DNA of 64,000 bases from Megamerina dolium (GCA_963854835.1 OY978529.1:11244775-11308774), one strand, 5' to 3'; numbered from the stretch's first letter, positions 50,313 through 62,271 are shown. Notes: a model not told the origin generated them from the sequence alone. Numbers and translations are program-made.

Positions 50313-51963
50313 CAGTGGCTCCCAGCTTATTTCGTACAGTGACAGTTTAAAAATTGCTGCAGTCGTAATTCCTAATATAGCAAAAATTTGAACAAAATAT
50401 AAATGCCATTTTAGAAAGGAAGGTTTGTTTTTTATTTTCCAAAATTTACTTTTTCAAAATTTTAGTGTTTGACACTATAAAAAAATAAAATAAGAAAAAA
50501 ATAGGAAAATTCATGTCACAGCTTATTTCGTACAGTCTCTTTAAGTTCAAACTAAAAACAAAGTAAGTTGATTTTAATATTTAGTTGACATCCCTTAGCG
50601 TTAATGACAGCCTGGAGTCTATTTGGCATTGAATCCACCAATTTTTGAGTGATGTCTGGTGTGATTTTTTTCCATTCTTCCATCAGTATCTTCTTTAGGT
50701 CTTGCTTATTAGAAATCTTGTGTGTTCTTATTTTATTGTCCAAAATAGACCAAAGATTTTCAATCACATTCATGTCAGGTGACTGTGGTGGTGGAGACAT
50801 CAAGTGTGGGCAGTTCCAAATAAGCCAAGATTGCACAATCCCAGATTTATGTTTTGGGTCATTATCTTGGTAGTACCGAAATTCTTCCCGCAAACCCAGT
50901 TTGTCTGCACTTTGAAGTAAATTGTTTTTCAGAATCTCGAGGTACTTCATTTTGTCCATTGTTTCCTCAATAAAAACCAATTCACCTACTCCGGCTGCTG
51001 ACATACAGGCCCAAACCATCACGCTACCGCCACCATGCTTCACTGTGGGCTTAAGGTTCTCCTTGTTTAGCTCGGTATTCGCTTTACGCCAAACATATGA
51101 CATTCCGTCCGAGCCAAAAATATTAAACTTAGACTCATCCGCGAAAATAACGGTATTCCAGAACGCAGGAGTATTAATAATATGCTCTTTGGCGAAGTCA
51201 AGTCGGCGTTGTATATTCATTTTCGAAATGAATGGTTTCTTTCGGGCTACTCGACCGTTCAAGTCATGATTGCGCAGCACACGTCGGACAGTTTCAGCAC
51301 TGGATGATTTTCCTATTTCACGCTGAACCTCTGCAGCCAACTTCGGAGCGGATAACTTTGGATTTTTCTTAATTTTTCGTACAATATAACGCTCGTCTGA
51401 TGCGTTGAAAATCTTATTAGGTGCTTCTCTGCCCTTGTTCTCCAACCGATTTTCGCGAACGAAGCGTTGAATGATGTATTGGACAGTTGAGGCACTTAAA
51501 TTTGTCATTTCAGCAATTTTTCGCACACTCTGACCTTTCCTAAAATGGTTAATTACCAGTTTACGCTGTTCCATCGTTGTACGACGACCCATAACGCTAA
51601 ATGTTTAATTTACAGCACTTTAACTATTTAAAATAATAATAATAAAAATTGTTATAATAGTTAAAAAGGTCCAAAAACTCATACAATTCAAAAAAACTTT
51701 GTAACTGCGCGGCAGAATGAAACTTACTTACATTGAAGTTTGTGTACGAAATAAGATGTGAGCTGAAAATCAGCTGATCAATAGTTTTTCTCTCTTGCAT
51801 AACAAAAAGAAAATTTTTTAGGGTTCCCCGTTTTCTTATTAGGTTTACTAAACACATACACAGACATCTACATTCAAAACTTATCGATAAGTTTTTTAGT
51901 TTCGATGTTACAGCCATGTACATAAAAATATATACACTGTACGAAATAAGCTGTGAGCCACTG
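50313..51963 (-). mobile_element. Tc1-like (DD34E) element, apparently complete, IR/DR-type ends
   Basis: 1,651 bp with TA duplication at 50311-50312 and 51964-51965. Outer ends: CAGTGGCTCCCAGCTTATTT and the complement CAGTGGCTCACAGCTTATTT. An inner copy of the core CAGCTTATTTCGTACAG lies at 50519-50535, and a relative on the right at 51741-51765. Inner-to-outer spacing is 196 bp on the left and 195 bp on the right. Paired outer and inner sites are the known transposase-binding layout of IR/DR elements such as Sleeping Beauty and Minos relatives. It contains one intact ORF. Confidence 0.96.
50552..51592 (-). CDS. Tc1/mariner superfamily transposase (DD34E), intact
   Basis: A 346-residue cut-and-paste transposase that would bind the element ends and integrate at TA. 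Residues 1-50 form a helix-turn-helix of the paired type (EQRKLVINHFRKGQSVRKIA, STVQYIIQRFV). A second helical DNA-binding part covers about 60-125 (YIVRKIKKNPKLSAPKLAAE). The catalytic domain has VIFADESKFNIFG with Asp152, a Gly-rich KHGGGSVMVWAC, YYQDNDPKHKS with Asp243, and SPDMNVIENLW with Glu278. Asp243 to Glu278 leaves exactly 34 residues between, the Tc1 spacing. Length (~340) is normal for the family. No stop or frameshift, so it may be functional. The ATG precedes a GRRTTMEQR start typical of the family. The element lies within a mariner. Confidence 0.96.
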   Translation of the reverse strand: MGRRTTMEQRKLVINHFRKGQSVRKIAEMTNLSASTVQYIIQRFVRENRLENKGREAPNKIFNASDERYIVRKIKKNPKLSAPKLAAEVQREIGKSSSAETVRRVLRNHDLNGRVARKKPFISKMNIQRRLDFAKEHIINTPAFWNTVIFADESKFNIFGSDGMSYVWRKANTELNKENLKPTVKHGGGSVMVWACMSAAGVGELVFIEETMDKMKYLEILKNNLLQSADKLGLREEFRYYQDNDPKHKSGIVQSWLIWNCPHLMSPPPQSPDMNVIENLWSILDNKIRTHKISNKQDLKKILMEEWKKITPDITQKLVDSMPNRLQAVINAKGCQLNIKINLLCF

Positions 51964-53094
51964 TATTTGCCCTCACTAGCTATATATTTTTCCCATCTCT
52001 CGGGCAATTTGTGTATACCATGCCAAAAGAATTCCTCATTTTTCGAGTCAAACCACTCGTCAAGCCATTTTTCGACGTCTTCATACGAATACGAAGTGCT
52101 GTTCGGAGAGCGCGTGACCCATCGACGAAAACAGGTAATAGTCAGAAGGGCCAGGTCCGGTGAATAAGCGGGATGAGGTAGCACCTCCCAATTGAGTGTG
52201 TCCAAGAAGTGTTAGGTCAGTTTTGACGTGTGCGATGGGGCGTTGTCGTGGAGAAAAATCAAATTCTCATGTCTTTGTTCATAACCAGGCCTTTTTTCAC
52301 CCAAAGCAGGGCGCAATTTCACTAGTTGTTGGTGGTAGCAGTGAGCATTGACAGTTTCACCAGGTTTCAACAGCTCGTAGTAGATGACACCCTGCTGATC
52401 CCACCAAACGCACAGCATCGTCTTGCCTCCACAGCGATTTGGTCCTGGAGAAGAAGTGGCTGGTTGGCCGGGATCGACCCACAATGTTTTTCGTTTAGGA
52501 TTCTCAAAGTATATCCACTTTTTATCGCAAGTCACCACAAGATGCAGAAACGACTTTCTTTTTTGTCTAGCCAGCAAGATTTCGCATGTGTTTTGGCGTC
52601 GCTCCATCTGCCTATCGTTTAATTCATGGTGAACCCATTTACCAAATGTTTGAACCTTCCCCATGGCTCGTAAACATATGGAAATGGCTTCTTGAGTAAC
52701 ACCTAACTGTTCGGCAAGCATTTTTTGCGATTGGGTGTCGTCCTCATCCAAAAGAGCCTGCAAATCATGGTCCTCAACTTTTCTGGGTATATTTTCACAC
52801 TTCTTGTCACTCAAGTCAAAATGGCCTACTTTGAACCGACGAAACCAGTCTCTGCAAGTGGTTTCCGATAGCGCACTGTCACCATAGGCCTCCACAAGCA
52901 TTCGATGCGACTCAGCAGCAGATTTCTTCAAATTGAAGCAAAAAAGTAGATCTGCCCGCATATGCTCTCTTTCTGGCACGAAACTAGACATGATTATACG
53001 AGGAAAAATGTATGTTCTTTTATGAAATCACTGATGATGTTTACTAATTGATGTAAACAGCTGCAACAGTGATTTAAGCTTGTACACCTGGTAA

Positions 53095-54015
53095 ATACTG
53101 GATTGAGCTGTCAAAACTAAGGCAAACACAAATATTGACTGTTACAGCCTAAGAATTCAATACTGGTTTCTACCAGACATTGCAAGCTGCAAAAAGACTT
53201 GACAATATTGGATAATCTCTGTGATAACACCTTCATATTTTGCTTGGAGGAAGAGAATGCTGCAGACAATGCCTAGGGCTATCACACACTTATCTATTTG
53301 GTCTTAAACCAGATCACGTAGTGTTAAATAATTACCTTAAAGTCAAGAAGAATTTTAAGCTTTTCAAAAGCGGTAGAATTTACAAGAGAACTGTAAAGAA
53401 ATTTTGTAATAATAACTCCACATTATTCTGTAACTTCAACTTCCATCTGACAGGGGTCTTTATACTATTTTACAAGATCAAATTCATTATTTTTGAAGAG
53501 CTTGATTACGGGACTCAATTTATTTGATCACATTAACACAAAAAAATTTAATAAATTAAGTTCGATTATTTACATTTTATTGAGGAATATCCAACAAACA
53601 TTGTAGCACAGCGTTCTGGAAATTTCGGCTCTTATAAGTTATGCTTTTAACCGCTATGAGCCGTCTATGAGCTTAAAATTTGTTCTGTCATAAGCTCATT
53701 GTTATGGTCTTGTAACGTATGCTCATAACCTCTCTGACGCAAATGTCAAAACTAGTGTAGTAAAAAGACAAAGTTTAGTAGAATTATTGCTATGTTTTTT
53801 GCAATTACTATTACATCAAAAGAAATTGATATTTCGAAGTGAAAAAATTACAAAGTGGTAGCTATTATAAGAAAAACATACGAAATGTCAACTTGAATTA
53901 AGCTCAGAATGATAGCTAAAAATTGTATGTGATAACCTAAAAACACACTCGTAGTAGAATCATGCTGTAATTGGATCATATAATTAAATAATAGTACGCT
54001 TATAACGGAACGAAT
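53095..54015. other. Non-coding spacer, nothing recognised
   Basis: AT-rich sequence with no recognised features. Confidence 0.4.
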
Positions 54016-54019
54016 TTGT

Positions 54020-54985
54020 TATATTGGATCTACAACTGAATTCGTGCGGTTTGCTAAGAGATGGCGTAACTTGATTATTATTCCATCGTTCCAATATTCC
54101 AAACATGCGTTGGAAAGCTACTGTCATTGTGCGAATTTCTCAGTATATATGATTCATTTGAAGCGTAAACAACAATAATTTTTTTTCGCTCAAATATGTC
54201 GAACTTTGTGCCTGAAAAAGTGTTTTTGCGGGGAGTTCTTCTTCATTACTTCATTAATATGAAGAAAACTGCTCCCGAAAGTCATCGTTTTTTGGTGGAA
54301 TTTTATGGTGAACATGCTCTAGCTGATCGAACGTGCCAAATGTGGTTTGCATGATTTAAAATTGGTAATTTTGGCTTGGAAGACGAAGAACGTCCTGGGC
54401 AGCCAAAAAAGTTTGAAGATGAAGAACTGGAAGCATTACTCGATAAAGATTATTGCCAAACACAAGGAGAGCTTGCAGAATCTTTGGGAGTCACTCAAGC
54501 AGCCATTTCAAAACGTTTAAAAGCAGCCGGATACATTCAAATGCAAAGAAATTGGGTGCCACATGAACTGAAGCCGAGAGACGTTGAAAGGTGATTTTGC
54601 ATATCCGAAATGCTGCTGAACGCCACAAAAAGAAGACATTTTTGCATCGGATTGTTACTGGTGATGAAAAATGGATTCATTATGACAACCCCAAGCGCAA
54701 AAAATCATATGTGAAACCCGGCCAACCAGCCAAATCAACAGCAAAGTCGAATATACATGGCGCGAAGGTAATGCTCTGTATTTGGTGGGATCAGAAGGAT
54801 GTGCTGTGTTATGAGCCCCTAAAATCGGGTGAAACCATCAATGGAGAACGCTACCGAATACAATTAATCCATTTGAAGAGAGCAATAGCCGAAAACGCCC
54901 GGAATATGCGACCAGATATGAGTCCATAATTTTCCACCATGGCAACATCGGTCAAAAACTATTTGGAAAACAGCGGGCGGATATT
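54020..54985 (+). mobile_element. mariner, 3'-truncated
   Basis: Transposase begins at 54196 (MSNFVPEKVFLRGVLLHYFI), with a stop within CQMWFA, then 54376-54594 open (EDEERPGQPKKFEDEELEAL, LGVTQAAISKRLKAAGYIQM). A further open stretch from 54600 gives FLHRIVTGDEKWIHYDNPKR, VMLCIWWDQKDVLCYEPLKS. It breaks after a HHGN..VKNYLENSG-like stretch near 54985, before the third Asp. It is related to, but distinct from, the Mos1-like copies. Confidence 0.85.
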
Positions 54986-54989
54986 GCCA

Positions 54990-55615
54990 ACTACGTGAAA
55001 TTAATACCAATAACAGCTGCTTATATTGTTTACAAAGTACCACAAGCATTTGCGTCTAAGTTTTATAGGACAAAAGTTATTGGAAATGGAATTTAAGCGT
55101 AATAATGTGATTGCGTTATATTTGGCGGAAAAATCACAACCAGCTATTGTTCGTGAGCTCAAACACCTCAAAGTGAATCAAATGTTTGTGTATCGTACCA
55201 TAAATCGTTACAATGATACAGGCAGCATTGCCAAACGTTATGATGGTAGACGAAAAAAAAACCTGAAGCAACATCACCTGAAATGTTTCGGAAAGTAAAA
55301 GATCGACTTGAACGAAATCCAAAACTGAAAATATCCTAGCGAAGCATCCGACGCATATTCCAAAAGGAGCTCAAGATAAAGCCTTACAAGTTCTAAAAGC
55401 ACTCGATCTTACACCAAAGCAACAAAAAGTTAGACTCGGAAGAGCAAAGGAGTTGTTACGCTTGCACGAACGTGGCGAATTTCCAAACATTGTGTTCTCT
55501 GATAAGAAAAATTTCCCTATTGAGCAGTTCATAAACTCTCAAAGTGATCGTGTTTATTTAACTGAACGCACTTACGAAAAGTTAAGACTACGAATGGCCA
55601 CCCAAAGTGTTATTA

Positions 55616-55650
<35 letters not shown>

Positions 55651-57056
55651 CAGGCTATTTTTGCACTGCGACCTGAAAGATCTTTTGCGCGCCTATTGCC
55701 CAACTAAAACAATTCTAGACTATTTATAAATCTTGTAATTGCTGTGGGCTTAATCTTACCTATGTCGTTTGGAGTCAAGATTCCATTACCTAGGTAACCA
55801 AGTCTACGTCTTGCCACTGATGGGTAATTGCATAGAATATGTTCCGATGTTTGCTGCTCCTCATGACAGAGTCGACAGGTATCGTGCCCAGTCAGCAACT
55901 CTGTGTAGAGTTTTATGTCATTTCTGCTGAGGTTAAGCACAGCATCCACCCTAACCTGTGTGGGATCAATAAGTTCCTTCGACTGCCGCATGCCCGTTTG
56001 GGCTCTCCAGAAGTCGAGAAGATCCCGTTTCTCCCTGTTTATGTTTGTAACCCCGCAGAAGGGCTCTGGTCCAATGAAAGTAGTGCTTGCGGCCATTTCG
56101 TTTCCTTCGTGTCCCTCATGTCCCGGCGCCCACATTCTTTTGGTGAAGGGTACCACATTTGTTTTAATCGGATTAATCGAGAGTCCTTTCTTTTGACTCC
56201 AGTCATGAGTGATGTCAAGAGCAAGAGTTGCATTCGATCGGTTAATGTAGAGTAAAACTTGCCTCTAACCATTATTACCAGATTATCCGCAAAGCCCTGG
56301 ACTTCATATGCGAGATCATCGAGAGTTTGTAAAAGCTCGTCGATAACCAATAGCCATAGGAGCGGCGATAAGACGCCTTCTTGAGGCCATTCTTTGGTTG
56401 ACCTGACAATTTATCTTTTTGCCCCCATTTCGAACATAATTGTTCTATTTTTCAGCATATTGAGAACCCATGTTCTGATCAGTCTACATATTCCTTTCCT
56501 GAACATCCCTTCCTCAATTGATCTGAAAGTTGCATTATCATGTGACCGCCGGTGGACGCTCTCCAATCATTTTCATCGAGCCTGGTGTCAAAGTCAATGC
56601 GACTTATTATCGAGAAAATGTTTTGAAAGTTGCTTTACAGCCGTGGGCACGCAAATATTTCGATCGTAGATCGTGGACGCTCCAACAAGACTCGGCATCG
56701 TCTCATAAAGCTCGTGTGAAACAAGAATGGTTAAAAATTCGTGTTCCACACTTCATTTCGTCCATTTTGGAGAGCACGGTGAGGACTATAAAATATGCCA
56801 ATATGGATGCGCTGAAGAAAGCCATTGTTCGGAAATGGGTCAAAATACCGGAAGATCACAGTCGTGAAGCATGCAACTCATTTTTTAGCCGTTTGAAAGC
56901 CGTAGTCAAGGCAAAAGGTAGCCACATGGAGTCAGAGTGAATGGATTTTTTGATTATTTCCACAATTTTTGTAATTCAAATCAATAAAAAATAATTTCAC
57001 ACAAAAATGATATGGTCGCTTAAATAGGTAACACTTCAATCGCCTAACCCTGTATG
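54990..57056 (+). mobile_element. DD37D (maT-like) transposon relic, split by a LINE
   Basis: N-terminal part 55088-55298: MEFKRNNVIALYLAEKSQPA and VRELKHLKVNQMFVYRTINR. Central part 55380-55600 in other frames: LRLHERGEFPNIVFSDKKNF, then LRMATQ. After the LINE, 56541-56940: GGRSPIIFIEPGVKVNATYY, SWTLQQDSASSHKARVKQEW, then PHFISSILESTVRTIKYANM. Relative to family members as I know them, the stretch between FISS and ILES is deleted, removing the third catalytic Asp. The 3' end (CCTAACCCTGTA, about 57045-57056) remains. Confidence 0.75.
55608..56541 (-). mobile_element. LINE with RT-to-RNase H internal deletion (I/LOA-type)
   Basis: The minus strand reads reverse transcriptase (GICRLIRTWVLNMLKNRTIM, EGVLSPLLWLLVIDELLQTL, VQGFADNLVIMVRG), in which the usual FADD catalytic pair is FADN. 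NPIKTNVVPFTKR is then joined directly to the end of RNase H, MWAPGHEGHEGNEMAAS. It continues through the knuckle CRLCHEEQQTSEHILC to the stop near 55704. The 3' end is ATTTATAAATCTTG and a TAA-type repeat (55608-55648). Same family as 5195-5640. Confidence 0.88.
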
Positions 57057-57059
57057 TAT

Positions 57060-59260
57060 TTTGGCGATTTGCCGATTAATCGACATTAAAATTTGCACTT
57101 AGCGCTGAGGATCTGGAAAGAATTATAAATAATAGAAAAAATCAATAAAATAAGTAAAAGTTAAAATATTAAAAAGTTAATACAAATACAAAATTTACTT
57201 TTTTCCCAGACAAAATTTTATATTTTTTCCATTTATTTTTACCACGGAATAGTGGCTCCATCTTGTGTCAGAATCGTATGGGGAACGCTTGACGTGCTAC
57301 AGCAAATCGCCAAAATACGAGACCCTATGCTCCAGGATTTCGATACAAGTAACATCCATGAAATGCATTTTTCTGCCAGTAAATTCAGAATTTTGAAGCA
57401 CAGTTATGCTACATACATAGTATACAGAATGCGACGTGCAGCAGCATATGTAAACGACAACTCGTATTGAGCATGATGCATGTTGCTACCTACAATGTAT
57501 AACAAATGATGCTCTATCTGAATTTTGATAACAGCTAATTATGCGGATCGAAATTCTGAAATATTCCACCTCCAAATCAAGTAGTCTCTTTCACAAGTGC
57601 TGTGACGGCTGCTATTGTCTCTGAATAGTTTGTAGTTGCAACGACCATCAGCATTTGGACAAATTATTTTGAAATTCTAAGAAATCAATCAAGCGCAACA
57701 GACATTGTCACTCCCTACTGCCGTTTCGTGTTCTCAAAGTCCTGAGTAGCAGTAGCAAAGAGCAAGTATGTACACAAACAACTGGCATGGCTACAAGCAA
57801 ACGTACAAACAATACGTAAATGCTCCGAAATAATAATCGTAGCAACAGCAACAACATTGATTTAACGGCGCTGCGGCCCTAATAAATCCTCAAAACCACA
57901 AATTGTAACTTCGACTATAATAAATGCCACGATCCGCCCACCGTTTGTTCAGCAACACCGCGTACGCCGCACAGCACCAGCCAACGATGATCGCTCTCGA
58001 TGAATTCGGACACAAATCACGCTAATCACTCTACCTTTACTCTAAACACACACACACACACACATACACGCACGTACCTATATAAATACATCAATTTAGA
58101 GGAACGTAAAAGCGAGAGCATTCATACGAGTATGCATGTATGTATGTACTATTTGTATTTTAGGCCCTAAGCGTTCCCGAAGAAAAATTTCACACGGCTC
58201 CCAACGACACTAGCATCAACAATAACATACAACAAATATGTATCACAAGGATAAACTATGCCCCTTCATCATCAAAGTTATCAGAAAAAAATGTATACAT
58301 AACTGCCGCCGTTGTAGATGAAGACTACATGAATATATGAATACTTTTTACATAACATATGATACTCAGATACTCAGATGTATTTTCGTAAACGTATAGG
58401 TACTATGTGCGTGTTTTCAAGTTACTGTTGCTGCTGTTGTTGTTGTTGGTGCCCCTTATAAAACCATAAACGACCATAAACGGTAAGAATCGAGAGTAAT
58501 GCTCCCAATTAGCTGAATGCTTCTGATACGCATGAAACACAACAACATTATGTACCAACACGCATTACTTGACTATCTAATTTTGAGTAAAATTACCAAT
58601 ATCACTACTACTGCATAGCAAAATATATTTGACTGTTGTGATAGATCTATTAAAGTTCCATGGGAACAGTGGCTGTAGTCAGCAAACACTATCCATGTGT
58701 AAGTGCATATGAATACGTAGAGAATGATATGTTTGGAATAAAAACTATTTATAAATATTGTATTTAAAACACAAAATATCTCGATTGATTTTATCATGCG
58801 GTTGCCCACACAAATAGATTTACACAAACCTTTATAGTGAACAGAATCAGTACCGTATAACGGGGTCCTAAGGGATGATGTGCCATTACGGGTTTGAACC
58901 TCATTCTTGACTTTGTATTGATATTGTGACACAAGTATGCTCTGTAATTACAATTTGAAGGGCTTAAATTGAAGCTTGCTATGTTGTCAATGCTATCAGC
59001 TGACAATCAATTGACAATTGATGTGAAAATCAAGAGTGACTTTCGAAAAAATGGAATATCTGATGTCTCGATTTATAAAACACACGTTAACGAAAGAAAT
59101 ATCACCTCAGCAAATAGAAAGGTTTATGTGCAAGATCTTCGCTCACAAACAGAGGAGAACTCATTCAATGTTGTTTCTGGACGAACATTTGTTGAACCGC
59201 ACCTGAACGTGGAAGCATAGATATCACTTTCAAAAATGGACTCAGATTAGGATGAACTAT
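57060..59260. other. Non-coding interval
   Basis: No gene is supported. It holds a CA run at 58047-58064 and a GTT run near 58430-58447. Small open frames (for example at 57252-57470) show no family resemblance. Confidence 0.45.
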
Positions 59261-59263
59261 ATA

Positions 59264-60502
59264 TATGGTCTAGTAAAAAGAAATCCATTATTTTTGTATT
59301 AAATTTATTTAGCACAGTTAGAATGATTCGATTTAGGTCAAATATGCACCGTTCGTTGTTCGATAACTTGTTGCCATTTTGAAGGTAATTTCATAATTCC
59401 ACTCTCATAGAAACCCTCGTCCCTATTGGCAAAAAACTGGGACAGTCAATTTTCATAAGCTTCTCTTGAGGCGAATTTTTCACCAGCAAAATCATTCGCC
59501 ATAGACAGGAACAGGTAGTAATCACTTGGTGCTAGATCCGGACTATAAGGTGGATGTATAAGAACTTGCCAACCAAGCTCCCGGAGCTTCTGGCGAGTCA
59601 CTTTCGATGTGTGTGTGGCCTGGCATTGTCCTGATGGAACACAATTCCTCTCCTATTGCCAAAGTTGGCCGCTTCTGGCCGATTGCTTCCTTCAGACGGT
59701 CCAATTGTTGACAGTATAGGTTCGAAATAAGAGTGGGGCCATAGGGAAACAGCTCATAGGAGATGATTCCCTGCCAATCCCACCAAACACATAGCAATAT
59801 CTTCCTGACCGCGATTCGACCACTACCGTTATCGCTTGACGTTGTCCTAAGTGACCCACTTTTCATCACCAATAACCATCCGCTTCAGAAATGGATCGAT
59901 TTTGTTGCGATTCAGCAGCGATTCACAGATGGAAATTCGGTCCATGAGGTTTTTTTGCGTTAACTCGTATGGCACCCAAACATCGAGCTTCTTTCTGTAT
60001 TCAGCCTTATTTAAATGGTTCCAAACGGGTTTTTTTGTGGAATATTTAGCTCGTGGGCAATAGAAACAGTGCTTACATGACGGTCAGACTAGATGATTTC
60101 CATTATTTTATCGATATTTTCGTCAATTGGCATTCCAGAGCGTGGTGCACCTTTGACATCAAAATTATCGGAACAGAATCAACGAAACTAAAATTGCACG
60201 TGATTGGCTGTCACAGTATCAGGACTATAAACAATATTCAGATTTTCAGCGGCCTGACTCTCGTTTTCGCCTTTATCGAAGAAAACCTGTAAAATATGGT
60301 GTATTTTCTTTTAACTCGTGTCCATCTTTGACGCGTGCTCAAACAATACTGAGTCAAGCAATCACAAAACTGCCTGAAAAGTTTATTTAGTACGAAATCC
60401 TATCTTTCTGACATCATCTAGCATCGCACTTATACAAGGCGAGATACAGATTACTAAAGCCATCTATTGCACAAATAATGGATTTCTTTTTACTACACCT
60501 GA
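59264..60502 (-). mobile_element. mariner (DD34D), copy 2 of the 38756 family
   Basis: The ends (TATGGTCTAGTAAAAAG left; complement of right TCAGGTGTAGTAAAAAG) and body are colinear with 38756-40037. The minus-strand C-terminal part gives KILLCVWWDWQGIISYELFP, YCQQLDRLKEAIGQKRPTLA, then a frameshift before the second Asp region. It is more decayed than copy 1. Confidence 0.9.
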
Positions 60503-60504
60503 TA

Positions 60505-60842
60505 TTTCCTGACTCGCAACGATTCAAATAATTTTTAATTATTGAAAATCATCAAATATTTCCATTTCTATTCTTTTTCTATTTCCAAACTACACCAAAA
60601 TTAAATATGTAACATACATTGCAGATTATGAAATTAGGATTAGAACGCTTTTCGTTGGATATTTCATCGAGAATCGAAGTTTTAGTATCAGTAATATACA
60701 TTTTAGAATTTTTGAATATCAAGCTGTTGGTGCTCCCCAGAATAAGCTCGGATTATTTCCTTGTTTTAAAAGAAAAGCACTCATCAAAATTTATATATTC
60801 ATTTACAATATTAGATTTTGCAACATCATGCGAGATAGTAAA
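60505..60842. other. Non-coding spacer
   Basis: Nothing recognised. Confidence 0.4.
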
Positions 60843-60844
60843 TA

Positions 60845-62153
60845 TAGCGTGATCCATTTCGAGGTTCCCTACTTTCTTAAAGAAAAAAAAAAAACAGAAA
60901 ATTCAAATTGAATGGGGAATGTTATTATCATTTGAAAGAACATTCTTTGGCATTTATTTTTTGAAGATTATGTCTTTCAAATGTTGGCACTACGGCTACG
61001 TCTCAGATGGTCCATCCGTTGAGTCCAATTTTCGATGACTCGTTCGAGCATTTCGACTGGTAACTGGCGAATGACACGTGTGATGTTTTGCTGCAAGGCC
61101 TGAATCGAAGCGGGTTTGTCCGCATAAACTTTAGACTTTACATATCCCCACAGGAAAAAGTCTAACGGTGTGATATCACACGATCTTGGTGGCCAATCGA
61201 CCGGCCCAAAACGTGAAATTATCTGCTCACCGAAGTGTTCTCTCAATAAATCCATTGATTGATGCGATGTGTGGGAAGTGGCGCCGTCTTGTTGAAACCA
61301 AATGTCGCCGAGATCACGAGCTTCAATTTCAGGCATCAAATAGTCGAATATCATGGCACGATAACGGTCGCCATTGACGGTTACGTTCTCACCGGCATCA
61401 TTTTTGAAGAAATATGGACCGATGATTCCACCGGCTCACAAACCACACCAAACCGTTGTTTTTTCTGGATGAAGTGTCAGCTGTTGAATCTCTTCAGGTT
61501 GCTCTTCGTCCCAAATGCGGCAATTTTGCTTGTTTACATACCCATTGAGCCAGAAATGGGCCTCATCGCTGAACAAAATTTGGCTCGAAAACGTCGGATC
61601 TTCTTGGAACTTTTCAAGAGCCCATAGAGCGAAGCGATGTCGCTTGGGAAGGTCGGGCGGCTTCAGTTCTTGCACAAGCTGTATTTTGTACGCTTTCAAT
61701 TTAAGATCTCGACGTAAAATGCACCAAGTCGTTCCATACGTCAGTTCGAGTTGCTGCGAACGGCGCCGAATCGACTCTCCACGATCTTCATGTACACTCT
61801 CAGCTACTGCCGCTATATTTTCTTCACTGCGTGCTGGACGTAGTCTATTCGGTCGAAAATTATCCAATAATGAATGCTGGGTCTCAAGATGGGTGATGGT
61901 ATTGCGAATAGTACGCTCAGTAGGCCGATTATGTTGACCATAAGTTGAGCGAAGTGCACGGAACACATTCCTCACACAACGTGAATTTTCGTAATAAAGT
62001 TGAACGATTTGTAAACGTTGTTCAGGAGTAAGTCTTTCCATGATGAAATGCCAAACAATACTCAACAAAAATAGCATGACAACATGGCACGACTTACACG
62101 TGATCTGTCAAAAAAAGGCTATTGAAAAAAGTATGTCTACTTGGATCACCCAA
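60845..62153 (-). mobile_element. DD41D (rosa-like) transposon, near complete
   Basis: About 1.31 kb. The ends share GTGATCC in inverted orientation (GCGTGATCCA at 60847, TTGGATCACCC at 62141), with TA on both sides (60843-60844, 62154-62155). It holds one transposase frame spanning 62041-60977. It is the best-preserved member of a family that also left relics at 10140, 16658 and 27620. Confidence 0.85.
60977..62041 (-). pseudogene. DD41D transposase with one internal stop
   Basis: Frame from MERLTPEQRLQIVQLYYENS (helix-turn-helix region; PTERTIRNTITHLET; LTYGTTWCILRRDL) through SSQILFSDEAHFWLNG (first Asp) and VNKQNCRIW. It then runs to an in-frame TGA at 61436-61438, right after KTTVWCGL. 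The same frame continues past the stop to DLGDIWFQQDGATSHTSHQS (second Asp) and CDITPLDFFLWGYVKSKVYA (third Asp), with 41 residues between the last two Asp. No frameshift is seen across about 355 codons. An upstream in-frame Met exists at 62077, but the family start is more likely 62041. Confidence 0.9.
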
Positions 62154-62271
62154 TATTACTAAAGTTTCATATCAAGTTTATTATTCAATTTATTTTCAAT
62201 TTTACAAAGAATTAGCATGGAAATGCAGCTGGCACTATCGAATTGACTATTAAGAAATGCATCAATACCAC

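Larger units (their letters stand above)
50265..53092 (-). mobile_element. mariner, Mos1-like, split by a Tc1-like element
   Basis: The right end is CCAGGTGTACAAGCTTAAAT (complement), with TA at 53093-53094. The other end decays near 50265, so that inverted repeat is lost or unrecognisable. Transposase reads leftwards from ATG 52991: MSSFVPEREHMRADLLFCFN, open for 259 residues to an in-frame TAA (52212-52214), then in the same frame LNWEVLPHPAYSPDLA, a short frameshifted stretch, and SYEDVEKWLDEWF ... ERWEKYIASEGKY. The Tyr codon there is where the Tc1-like element entered; CTTTGAATAA (FE-stop) resumes left of it at 50310. Confidence 0.93.

Noticed and set aside
57252..57470. 72-residue open frame in an otherwise empty interval
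   Set aside because: No similarity I can recognise, no splice or start context, and its length is within chance.
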